From: Candidatus Cloacimonadota bacterium
Lineage (GTDB): Bacteria > Cloacimonadota > Cloacimonadia > JGIOTU-2
NCBI GenBank assembly: GCA_030613025.1
Contig: JAUWMT010000019.1
Coordinates: forward strand, 1-43,177
Reading direction: 5' to 3'
Length of the DNA stretch: 43,177 nt
Below are positions 25,258-33,125 of the stretch, one piece after another. The translations under genes and the position numbers were made by a program. Each line of letters begins with the position of its first letter. The first letter of the stretch is position 1. A model generated the notes under the pieces. That model saw only the letters and a list, made by a program, of their open reading frames with translations, was not told where the DNA came from and did no database searches.

Positions 25258-26591
25258 TGAAAAATAAAAGAATTCTTGTTTTGGATGATTATGATCTCAC
25301 CCGGGATGTGATAAAGCGCAATCTAGCTGCGAATGGTTACCAGCTTTATACAGCCGGAAATTTTGAGCTGGCGAAAGAGATACTTAAGGAAATCGATCTC
25401 GATCTGGTGATTACCGATCTTAAAATGCCTGATATCAGTGGATTGGATGTAATAACTTATATTACTGAAAATTTCAAAGATGTGGAAATAATTGTTATCA
25501 CCGGTTATCCCACTATTACTTCTGCAGTGGATGCCGTCAAACTTGGTGCTGATGATTACTTAACAAAACCATTTACGGATGTGGAACTTTTAGCAGCAGT
25601 GAAGAAAACCCTGGAAAAACAGGAAAATAAGCGGGAATTTAACAGGGAAATTTCAGATGGATTCGGTGAAAAATTCGGGATTATAGGTAATTCTGAAAAA
25701 ATGCTGGAAGTGTTCAAAACTATTAAAAAAGCTTCCGAGATAAACAGCACAGTATTGATAACCGGCGAGAGCGGAACGGGAAAAGAATTAGTAGCCCGAG
25801 CGATTCATTATACTGGCTTCAGAGCAGCAGCACCTTTTGTTCCCATAAATTGTGGCGCTATACCCGAAACACTTTTAGAAAGCGAACTATTTGGTTATGT
25901 TAAAGGAGCTTTTACCGGTGCTCATACCACACGTAACGGTTTTTTCATAAGTGCAAACAAAGGCACGATTTTTCTGGATGAAATATCTGAAACTTCCATG
26001 ATGCTTCAGATCAAACTTCTACGCGTGATTCAGGAAAAAGAAGTTTACAGGGTCGGTTCAGCCGAAGTTCAGAAAGTGGATGTTCGAATTCTCGTGGCTT
26101 CCAATAAAGATCTGCATGGATTGGTAGAACTGGGTAAATTCAGGGAAGACCTTTTCTATCGTTTGAATGTTCTCACTGTCAATATCCCTCCTTTGCGGGA
26201 ACGAGGTACAGATATTTTCCAGCTTGCCAATTATTTTGCCAATAAATATGCAAGTGAATTCGATAAAAAAATTCTTTCCTTCAACGATGAAGTGCTGGAT
26301 ATTTTGGGAAAATATAACTGGCCCGGTAATGTGCGTGAATTGGAAAACCTGGTTCATCGTTTGGTGATAATGAATGAAGATGGAAATATCCGCAAAGCTG
26401 ATCTGCCTGTCTTTATGAAATCCCGGATCAACAGCGTGAGCGATGTGAAAAGAACCCTGCAAGAAGTCGAGATCGAGCACATCAAAAACGTGCTGGAATA
26501 TACAAACAATAATAAATCAAAAGCATCTGAAATTTTACGAATCGATCGTAAAACGTTAAATAATAAACTCAATCAAGATCGTAACGAGTAA
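25257..26591 (+). CDS. NtrC-family sigma-54-dependent response regulator
   Basis: The 444-residue activator has a receiver domain (acceptor Asp54 in VITDLKMPD, Thr82, Lys104), an AAA+ domain with Walker A GESGTGKE (170-177), the sigma-54 contact loop GAFTGA (217-222) and Walker B TIFLDEI, and a Fis-type helix-turn-helix at the C-terminus (SKASEILRIDRKTLNNKL). It is coupled to the kinase by a one-base overlap (TAATG) with an AAGG site. The intact GAFTGA implies true sigma-54 activation. The most obvious target is the sigma-54 promoter 231 bases downstream, before the dehydrogenase operon. Confidence 0.95.
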   Translation: MKNKRILVLDDYDLTRDVIKRNLAANGYQLYTAGNFELAKEILKEIDLDLVITDLKMPDISGLDVITYITENFKDVEIIVITGYPTITSAVDAVKLGADDYLTKPFTDVELLAAVKKTLEKQENKREFNREISDGFGEKFGIIGNSEKMLEVFKTIKKASEINSTVLITGESGTGKELVARAIHYTGFRAAAPFVPINCGAIPETLLESELFGYVKGAFTGAHTTRNGFFISANKGTIFLDEISETSMMLQIKLLRVIQEKEVYRVGSAEVQKVDVRILVASNKDLHGLVELGKFREDLFYRLNVLTVNIPPLRERGTDIFQLANYFANKYASEFDKKILSFNDEVLDILGKYNWPGNVRELENLVHRLVIMNEDGNIRKADLPVFMKSRINSVSDVKRTLQEVEIEHIKNVLEYTNNNKSKASEILRIDRKTLNNKLNQDRNE

Positions 26592-26675
26592 TATAAAATT
26601 TAGACATAGATGTAAACGCATTTCATACTCTGATTTTCGAAAGAATACTTGAAAACACTGTGGAATTTCAGATAT

Positions 26676-26700
26676 GTGGGGAAAATTTACCCACTTTTTT
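26676..26700 (+). terminator. Terminator after the response regulator
   Basis: GTGGG (76-80) and CCCAC (90-94) arms with a 9-base A/T loop, followed by six T. It should separate the two-component transcript from the operon driven by the sigma-54 promoter. Confidence 0.65.
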
Positions 26701-26736
26701 AATCTACAATAATTACAATTCTAAACACAAAGTTGC

Positions 26737-26799
26737 ATTTCTGAAATTTTATTTCTATCTATAAGTAGTATTCTCAAGCATTTACCATTTTTCAGAAAA
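26737..26799 (+). promoter_or_regulatory. Candidate activator sites upstream of the sigma-54 promoter
   Basis: Two palindromes of the form TTTC-N-GAAA: ATTTC-T-GAAAT (26737-26747) and TTTTC-A-GAAAA (26789-26799). They fall about 105 and 55 bases before the predicted start, and the first is at a typical enhancer distance. TTTCAG also occurs at 26667 and 26805. These are in very A/T-rich sequence, so chance is a real alternative. Confidence 0.3.
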
Positions 26800-26821
26800 T
26801 TATTTTTCAGATTTTCAATAT

Positions 26822-26838
26822 TTGGCACACAAATTGCA
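26822..26838 (+). promoter_or_regulatory. Sigma-54 promoter (-24/-12) of the glutamate dehydrogenase operon
   Basis: TTGGCAC-N5-TTGCA with GG at 26824-26825 and GC at 26836-26837, exactly the 10-base spacing required. Transcription would start near 26848, giving a leader of about 32 bases with AGGAG at 26871-26875. The gene just upstream encodes a sigma-54 activator. Confidence 0.85.
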
Positions 26839-26880
26839 AATAAACAAAACAAAAGCAGTAAATATGACAAAGGAGAAAAG

Positions 26881-28164
26881 ATGGATAAGTCTTTCAATGC
26901 ATTTAAAATGGCACAAGATCAGTTTGATGCTGTTGCTGACAAATTAAACCTGAATGAAGCATCAAGAGAACTCTTGAGAACTCCAATGCGGGAATATCAT
27001 TTTACTATTCCTGTCAAAATGGACGATGGAACCTCCAAAGTTTTTCGTGGATTTCGCATTCAGCATAATGATGCCATAGGACCATGCAAAGGTGGAATTC
27101 GATTCCATCCGCAGGAAACTGTTGATACAGTTCGTGCACTTTCCATGTGGATGACATGGAAAACAGCGGTTGTGGATATTCCGCTGGGTGGCAGTAAAGG
27201 TGGAGTGATCTGCGATCCGCATAATCTTTCAGCCAGAGAACAAGAACAGATCTGCCGCGGCTGGATTCGCCAACTTCACAGAAATGTAGGTCCGCTGCGC
27301 GATATTCCCGCTCCTGACGTGATGACCAATGGACAGCACATGCTGTGGATGCTTGACGAATATGAAACGATCACTGGCGAAAAATATCCGGGAATGATCA
27401 CAGGGAAACCTGTTGGAATGGGTGGTTCACTTGGTAGAACTGAAGCTACCGGTTATGGAGTTATTTTTACTGTTCGTGAAGCTCTGAAAGAAATGAACCT
27501 CACTATCGAGAACACAACAGCTTCATTCCAGGGATTCGGTAATGTTTCACAATATGCAATCAAGCTATATGACCAACTTGGCGGGAAATCACTCTGTGTT
27601 TCTTGTTGGGATCAGCAGGATCAAACATCCTACTCTTTCCATAAAAAAGCGGGTATCGATATCGATGAACTGTTAAGTATCACCGATCACTTTGGTGGAA
27701 TCGACAAAGCAAAAGCGAAAGAACTTGGTTATGACGTACTCACAGGTGATAAATGGATCGAAGTGGAATGCGACATCTTAGTTCCTGCAGCTTTGGAAAA
27801 TCAAATCACTGCTGCAAATGTTAATAAGATAAGTTCGAAAGTAAAACTAATTGCAGAAGGAGCCAATGGACCCACTACACCGGAAGCCGACGAAGTGCTA
27901 AAAGAGCGCGGCATTTTCATTATTCCGGATTTCCTGTGCAATGCCGGCGGAGTTACCTGCAGCTACTTTGAGCAGGTTCAATGCAATATGAATTATTTCT
28001 GGAGCAAAGACGAAGTTCTTGGAAAACTCGATTACAAAATGACTACTGCGTATCATAAGGTTTCCAAACTCGCAAGAGAAAAGAGACTATATATGCGTGA
28101 CGCAGCTTATATGATCTCTGTCGACAGAGTTATACGAGCCTCTGTTGCCAGGGGTTGGATATAG
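26881..28164 (+). CDS. gdhA: Glutamate dehydrogenase (Glu/Leu/Phe/Val dehydrogenase family)
   Basis: The 427-residue enzyme interconverts glutamate with 2-oxoglutarate and ammonia using NAD(P). The dimerisation/substrate domain shows FRGFRIQHNDAIGPCKGGIRFHP (Lys70) and WKTAVVDIPLGGSKGG with the active-site lysines, then RDIPAPDVMTNG. The nucleotide-binding domain has FQGFGNVSQYAIKL. End motif GGVTCSYFEQVQ is normal. The length fits hexameric bacterial enzymes. Substrate preference for Glu over other amino acids is likely but not certain. AGGAG precedes the ATG by 5 bases. It is the first gene after the sigma-54 promoter. Confidence 0.93.
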   Translation: MDKSFNAFKMAQDQFDAVADKLNLNEASRELLRTPMREYHFTIPVKMDDGTSKVFRGFRIQHNDAIGPCKGGIRFHPQETVDTVRALSMWMTWKTAVVDIPLGGSKGGVICDPHNLSAREQEQICRGWIRQLHRNVGPLRDIPAPDVMTNGQHMLWMLDEYETITGEKYPGMITGKPVGMGGSLGRTEATGYGVIFTVREALKEMNLTIENTTASFQGFGNVSQYAIKLYDQLGGKSLCVSCWDQQDQTSYSFHKKAGIDIDELLSITDHFGGIDKAKAKELGYDVLTGDKWIEVECDILVPAALENQITAANVNKISSKVKLIAEGANGPTTPEADEVLKERGIFIIPDFLCNAGGVTCSYFEQVQCNMNYFWSKDEVLGKLDYKMTTAYHKVSKLAREKRLYMRDAAYMISVDRVIRASVARGWI

Positions 28165-28184
28165 AGAAATATCCTCCTCAACCT

Positions 28185-28210
28185 AAAGGGCAGATTCACG
28201 TCTGCCCTTT
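28185..28210 (+). terminator. Strong hairpin between gdhA and the ATP-grasp gene, without T-run
   Basis: Perfect 10-bp stem AAAGGGCAGA/TCTGCCCTTT with a 6-base loop. No T-run follows (ATATAATAAC). It may be a weak terminator or an RNA-stability element that sets gdhA expression above that of the following genes. Confidence 0.6.
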
Positions 28211-28233
28211 ATATAATAACAAAAGGAACTGCT

Positions 28234-29979
28234 ATGAAAAGCGGACAAAAATTCGAGCGGGAAACCGGGTTCTTTCATGATGGTTTTACCTATATAGGAA
28301 CTGGTTTGCCAGGTGGTAAAGCATCGGGATTGGCTTTATCTCATAATATTTTGAAGAAACATTTTCCAGAAGGTGATATTGAAGGAATGCAGGTAAACAT
28401 ACCCCACACAACCGTTTTACTTAGTGGAGTGTTCGATACATTTATGAAAGAAAATAATCTGTATAAAATTTCTCTTTCAGATGCTTCTGATGATGAAATT
28501 GCCATCAGCTTCATAAATGCGTCCTTTGGCGGCTTATATTCCGGTGATCTGTTTTATCTGATTGAAAATGTTGATAAACCATTGGCAGTACGTTCCTCAA
28601 GCATTTGCGAAGATTCTTTGAACGAACCATTTGCCGGATTTTATGAAACCAAAATGGTGGCAAATAATCAGTTAAACAGTGCAGACAAATACAATGCGTT
28701 GATCAATGCCATCAAATATGTGTATGCTTCACTTTTCTTTCAACAGTCCAAGAAATATTTCCGAACCATTAATCGTGATATTTGCCAGGAAAAGATGGCT
28801 GTTATTATTCAAGAAGTTGTGGGTGATCGTTATGGAGAGAACTTTTTTCCGTATATTTCCGGTGTGCTGAAATCCTATAATTTCTATCCTTCCGAACAGA
28901 TCGAACCGGATGCTGGTTTTGCTGCTTTGGCTTTTGGTTTGGGTAAAACGATCGTTGACGGCTCAACTTGCTGGAGCTACTGTCCGCGTTATCCTCGCAC
29001 TCCTCAGCCCTTCAATAACATGAAAGATATGCTGAACAATACCCAGAAAGAATATTGGGCTGTGAATCTGGGGAAGATCAATAATTACAATCCTGTGGCT
29101 GAAACCGAATACCTGGCACATAATTCCATTTTCGATATCCGGGACAGAAGTCTGCTCAAACATATCTGTTCCACTTATGATCACATCAATGATCGTCTTA
29201 TAATGGGAGTGCAGAATTATGGGGCTCCGGTTCTGGATTTTGCTCCTACTTTACGGGCTGAAACTTTACCTTTGAATACTGTGATAAACCAGATAATAAA
29301 GGTATGTGAAGATGAAACAAACAGCAAAGTAGAAATAGAATTTGCTGTATCTTTGGGCACAACAAAAGATCCTCAACCACGATTTGGCTTCTTACAATTA
29401 CGACCTATTAACATATCAAATGAGATTATCGATTTGCCGGAAATCACTGATAGTTCAGACGAGGTTTTGCTTTCTTCAAAAAAAGTGATGGGTAACGGTA
29501 TATCTAACGACATCTGTGATATTGTTTACATTCGTCCAGAAAATTTCAATACTCAATACACCAATCAGATAGCTGCTGACATCGCCGAATTTAATGCCAT
29601 TTTCACTGCCAATAAACGTAAATATATGTTGATAGGATTTGGACGCTGGGGGACTTCCGATCCGTGGTGTGGAATTCCGGTGCAATGGCCACAGATTTCC
29701 AACGCCAAAATAATCGTTGAAACCGTTCTGCCCAGCATGAGAGCAGATTTCAGCCAGGGCGCACACTTCTTTCACAACATGACTGCTCACAATGTATTCT
29801 ATTTTTCTGTGGATAAGGAAGATGCAAAAAATCTTGACTGGAATTGGATTCAGCAGCAGAAAACAATAAACGAAACGAAATTCGTGAAGCACGTTAAATT
29901 GAAACAAAGTCTGAAAGTGTTGGTCGATGGCAGGCACAGCAATGGTGTGATCATGAAGAATGAAGATAATAAACAATGA
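28234..29979 (+). CDS. Stand-alone PEP-synthase-type ATP-grasp protein (PPDK_N-like), no phosphohistidine domain
   Basis: The 581-residue product matches the nucleotide-binding half of PEP synthase/PPDK: LPGGKASGLALS (Lys29), KPLAVRSSSICEDS (Arg120), MAVIIQEVVGDRYGENFFPY and EIEFAVSL...FLQLRPI (to about 391). The swivelling His domain (GGxTxHA motif) and the PEP/pyruvate barrel are missing. In their place is a module of about 150 residues (YMLIGFGRWGTSDPW...SQGAHFFHNM, about 460-525) also found in the protein at 29976. So it is not a complete PEP synthase. It may phosphorylate another partner or bind nucleotide for regulation; this is inference. AAGGAA precedes the ATG. It overlaps the next gene by 4 bases. 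Confidence 0.85.
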   Translation: MKSGQKFERETGFFHDGFTYIGTGLPGGKASGLALSHNILKKHFPEGDIEGMQVNIPHTTVLLSGVFDTFMKENNLYKISLSDASDDEIAISFINASFGGLYSGDLFYLIENVDKPLAVRSSSICEDSLNEPFAGFYETKMVANNQLNSADKYNALINAIKYVYASLFFQQSKKYFRTINRDICQEKMAVIIQEVVGDRYGENFFPYISGVLKSYNFYPSEQIEPDAGFAALAFGLGKTIVDGSTCWSYCPRYPRTPQPFNNMKDMLNNTQKEYWAVNLGKINNYNPVAETEYLAHNSIFDIRDRSLLKHICSTYDHINDRLIMGVQNYGAPVLDFAPTLRAETLPLNTVINQIIKVCEDETNSKVEIEFAVSLGTTKDPQPRFGFLQLRPINISNEIIDLPEITDSSDEVLLSSKKVMGNGISNDICDIVYIRPENFNTQYTNQIAADIAEFNAIFTANKRKYMLIGFGRWGTSDPWCGIPVQWPQISNAKIIVETVLPSMRADFSQGAHFFHNMTAHNVFYFSVDKEDAKNLDWNWIQQQKTINETKFVKHVKLKQSLKVLVDGRHSNGVIMKNEDNKQ

Positions 29980-32900
29980 ACACAATCGAAGAAAATTCAA
30001 AAAGATTAATTGAAAGCCTGAAAGAAAGACAAAAAGAGCTTGATTGTATTCATGGGCTGGAAAGTATTTTAACTGATTTCGATCAACCTCTGGAAAAAAT
30101 ATTTCAGAGGATTTTGGATATTCTGCCCAACGGCTGGCAATTTCCCAATATATGCTTTGCCGAAATCGAATACTATGATAAGATTTACAAAAATTCCAAA
30201 TCACCCGACACAGAATATGTACAAAAATCTCCCCTGCACAAAAACAATATTCATTTCGGGGAAATCAGGATCTATTATACCGACGTTCCGCCTGAGCTTC
30301 ATCATAACCCTTTTCTCAAGGAAGAATACTCTCTTTTAAACACTGTTGCAAGCATCCTGGCTTCCTATCTCGCAGTGCGTTCATACAGGGAAAACACACC
30401 CATCTCAGCACATCGGGGTGAATGGAAAGTTATCATCAATATGTTGCAAAAAACGGATATAAAGCTTTTTTTGCGCATAGCTAGGAAACTGTTGAATCTG
30501 CTTTATCAAAAAGGAATCAAAGAAGTAAAATCGATCTATGCATCCTTTGGTGCCACTACCCGGGATTCCCAAATAGATTTGAGTTCTGAGGTCAATGTTC
30601 CGCTCAAAAAAAGGGATTACAAGGAAACTATTAAATTAAGCGATCAGATATTCGAAATTGCTGATCAACATTTTTCCGATGAAGAATTAATGGATTACAT
30701 CCGCAAATGGATGCAGGAATATAAATTGAATTTCCTAATTATTTCTCTGGAAAGTAAGGATACAACACTGTCTGAACTGCAGGACGCAATTTTCCATTAT
30801 CACAGCCAAGAAATCGATAAAGAAAGCCTCTCTCCTTATGCTTATATGAATGTGAAAGTGCTACTCATTCAGAAGTTATTCACCAATCAACTGGAATTCA
30901 TCAATGTTGTTAAAAACTATATAGAAATTGATGATTTTTATGAAGTATTGCAGCATACTATTTTTCCCAGTAATTCACATGGTAAGCTGGGAGGGAAAAG
31001 CACCGGGCTTTTTTTTGCAAATAATATTATTAAAAGCGAAATAGACGAGGATTTCAGCAAAAACATCAAAATACCCCAGACATGGTATATTACTTCAGAT
31101 GCGATGCTTAACTTCCTGCATTATAATAATTTGGAAGAAATCATTGAACAGAAATACAAAGATATTGAGAGCGTGCGAGCGGAATATGGCAATATCATCC
31201 AGATGTTTAAAAATTCACATTTCCCACAGGATATATCCAAAGGATTATCTCAATTCTTGGATATATTAGGTGACAAGCCGATCATTGTGCGCAGTTCTTC
31301 TCTTTTGGAAGACAGCTACGGTGCTGTTTTTTCCGGAAAATATAAAAGCTTGTTCCTGGCTAACCAGGGAAATAAAGAGGAGTGCTTGAATGCTTTGCAG
31401 GATGCTATTGCTGAAGTGTACGCTTCCATTGTCGGACCTGATCCGATCGAATACCGTAAGGAACGCGGTCTTCTGGATTTTAAAGAAGAAATGGCGATCA
31501 TGATCCAGGAAGTGGTCGGAACAAAATGCGGCAAATACTTTTTCCCAGCTTTTGCGGGAGTTGCTTTTTCCAATAACGAATTCCGGTGGTCGTCAAGCGT
31601 AAAGAGAGATGACGGACTGGTACGAATGGTGCCAGGTATGGGAACGCGTGCCGTGGATAGGTTGAGCAATGATTATCCTGTCCTGGTATCTCCCGGAAAA
31701 CCAGGTACCAGGGTAAATGCCACTACCGAAGAAATTTTGAAATACAGCCCCAAGAATATCGATCTGATCAACCTGGAAACAAATTCTTTCGAAACGATGC
31801 CAATCAGAGAAGTTATAAAGGAATGCAAAGAGCAATTTCCACTTTACCAACAATTGTTTTCGGTTTACGAAGATAAATATATCGTCGAAAAATCCGGATT
31901 CAATATCGATTTTGAAAACGATGACCTGATCGTCACATTCAATGGTTTGATCAACAATTCTTCTTTTTTGAAAAGGATAAAAAAGATTTTAGAGATACTG
32001 AAATCAAAATTGGATACTCCAGTCGATATCGAATTCGCTGTGAAAGATGATGACTTTTACCTTTTGCAGTGCCGTCCGCAGAGTTTTTCCAGTGTCGATG
32101 AGCCACAACCAATTCCACAGGATATTCCCAGTAAAGACGTTTTGTTCACAGCACACAAATATATTTCCAATGGTTACATTCCGGAGATTTCTTATATGGT
32201 TTATGTAGATCCGGAAAAATACAGTGATTTGCAGACTATCGATGAACTGCACAAAGTAGGACTTTGCATCGGAAGGTTGAATATGTTACTTCCCAAAAAG
32301 AAATTTATCCTGCTTGGACCGGGTCGTTGGGGTAGTAAAGGTGATATTAAATTGGGTGTGAACGTAACATATTCGGACATTAATAAAACTGCTGTTCTCA
32401 TCGAGATAGCAAAGGAAAAGGGAAATTATGTTCCCGATCTTTCGTTTGGGACACATTTTTTCCAGGATTTAGTGGAAGCACAGATCCGTTATATTCCACT
32501 CTATCCGGATGAAAAAGATAACATATTCAATACAAGTTTCTTTCGATTTTCTAAAAATATCCTGCCAGACATCCTTCCTGATTTTGTCGATCTGATCGAT
32601 TGTGTAAAAGTGATAGATATTCCCGCTGAAACTGATGGCAGAATACTGAAAATATTTATGAATGCCGATCTGGATGAAGCAATTGGATATGTTGGTGTAC
32701 CGGGTATAAGCAGAGACTACATCTTAAGTCAGCCCGAAAGTTATGACACAGGTGTCGAAAATTATTGGTATTGGCGCATGCAAGTATGCGAGTTTCTGGC
32801 ACAAAATATCGAAGCGGAAAATCTGGGCGTGGAAGCTCTTTATGTTTTTGGTAGTGTGAAAAATGCTAATGCGGGTCCAGCCAGCGATATCGACCTGCTG

Positions 32901-33125
32901 GTTCACTTTCGGGGAGATGAGATACAAAGAAAAGAACTTGTTGCCTGGTTGGATGGTTGGAGTATTTGCCTGGATTATTCCAACTACCTTAAGACCGGTT
33001 ATAAGACCGGAGGACTGTTGGATGTGCATATCATCACGGATGAAGATATCGAGAATAAAACCAGTTACGCCATTAAGATCAACGCTGTTACCGATGCAGC
33101 CAGAAAACTGGATATGAGGAAATGA
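29976..33125 (+). CDS. GAF-like / PPDK_N ATP-grasp / nucleotidyltransferase fusion protein
   Basis: The 1049-residue protein appears cytoplasmic. Domains: GAF-like (about 16-135; KERQKELDCIHGL...ILPNGWQF...PFLKEEYSLLNTVASIL), which resembles the input domain of the kinase at 23734; an unrecognised region (150-330); PPDK_N ATP-grasp (336-705; KLGGKSTGLFFAN, KPIIVRSSSLLEDSYGAVFSGKY, DIEFAVKDDDFYLLQCRP); the shared module (775-840; FILLGPGRWGSKGD...SFGTHFFQDL); and a C-terminal Pol-beta-type nucleotidyltransferase (950-1025; YVFGSVKNANAGPASDIDLLV with Asp971/Asp973, third Asp in GLLDVHII). No His-swivel or PEP barrel is present. Inference: a nucleotide-dependent regulator, perhaps modifying a protein as GlnD/GlnE do. 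Both ends overlap neighbours by 4 bases. Confidence 0.85.
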   Translation: MNTIEENSKRLIESLKERQKELDCIHGLESILTDFDQPLEKIFQRILDILPNGWQFPNICFAEIEYYDKIYKNSKSPDTEYVQKSPLHKNNIHFGEIRIYYTDVPPELHHNPFLKEEYSLLNTVASILASYLAVRSYRENTPISAHRGEWKVIINMLQKTDIKLFLRIARKLLNLLYQKGIKEVKSIYASFGATTRDSQIDLSSEVNVPLKKRDYKETIKLSDQIFEIADQHFSDEELMDYIRKWMQEYKLNFLIISLESKDTTLSELQDAIFHYHSQEIDKESLSPYAYMNVKVLLIQKLFTNQLEFINVVKNYIEIDDFYEVLQHTIFPSNSHGKLGGKSTGLFFANNIIKSEIDEDFSKNIKIPQTWYITSDAMLNFLHYNNLEEIIEQKYKDIESVRAEYGNIIQMFKNSHFPQDISKGLSQFLDILGDKPIIVRSSSLLEDSYGAVFSGKYKSLFLANQGNKEECLNALQDAIAEVYASIVGPDPIEYRKERGLLDFKEEMAIMIQEVVGTKCGKYFFPAFAGVAFSNNEFRWSSSVKRDDGLVRMVPGMGTRAVDRLSNDYPVLVSPGKPGTRVNATTEEILKYSPKNIDLINLETNSFETMPIREVIKECKEQFPLYQQLFSVYEDKYIVEKSGFNIDFENDDLIVTFNGLINNSSFLKRIKKILEILKSKLDTPVDIEFAVKDDDFYLLQCRPQSFSSVDEPQPIPQDIPSKDVLFTAHKYISNGYIPEISYMVYVDPEKYSDLQTIDELHKVGLCIGRLNMLLPKKKFILLGPGRWGSKGDIKLGVNVTYSDINKTAVLIEIAKEKGNYVPDLSFGTHFFQDLVEAQIRYIPLYPDEKDNIFNTSFFRFSKNILPDILPDFVDLIDCVKVIDIPAETDGRILKIFMNADLDEAIGYVGVPGISRDYILSQPESYDTGVENYWYWRMQVCEFLAQNIEAENLGVEALYVFGSVKNANAGPASDIDLLVHFRGDEIQRKELVAWLDGWSICLDYSNYLKTGYKTGGLLDVHIITDEDIENKTSYAIKINAVTDAARKLDMRK

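Noticed and set aside
29476-30204. Open frame of 242 codons opposite the ATP-grasp genes
   Set aside because: Shadow of two well-supported, overlapping genes on the other strand.
28234-33125. Calling either ATP-grasp gene ppsA or ppdK
   Set aside because: The phosphohistidine swivel domain and the PEP/pyruvate-binding barrel are missing, so PEP synthase activity is not supported.
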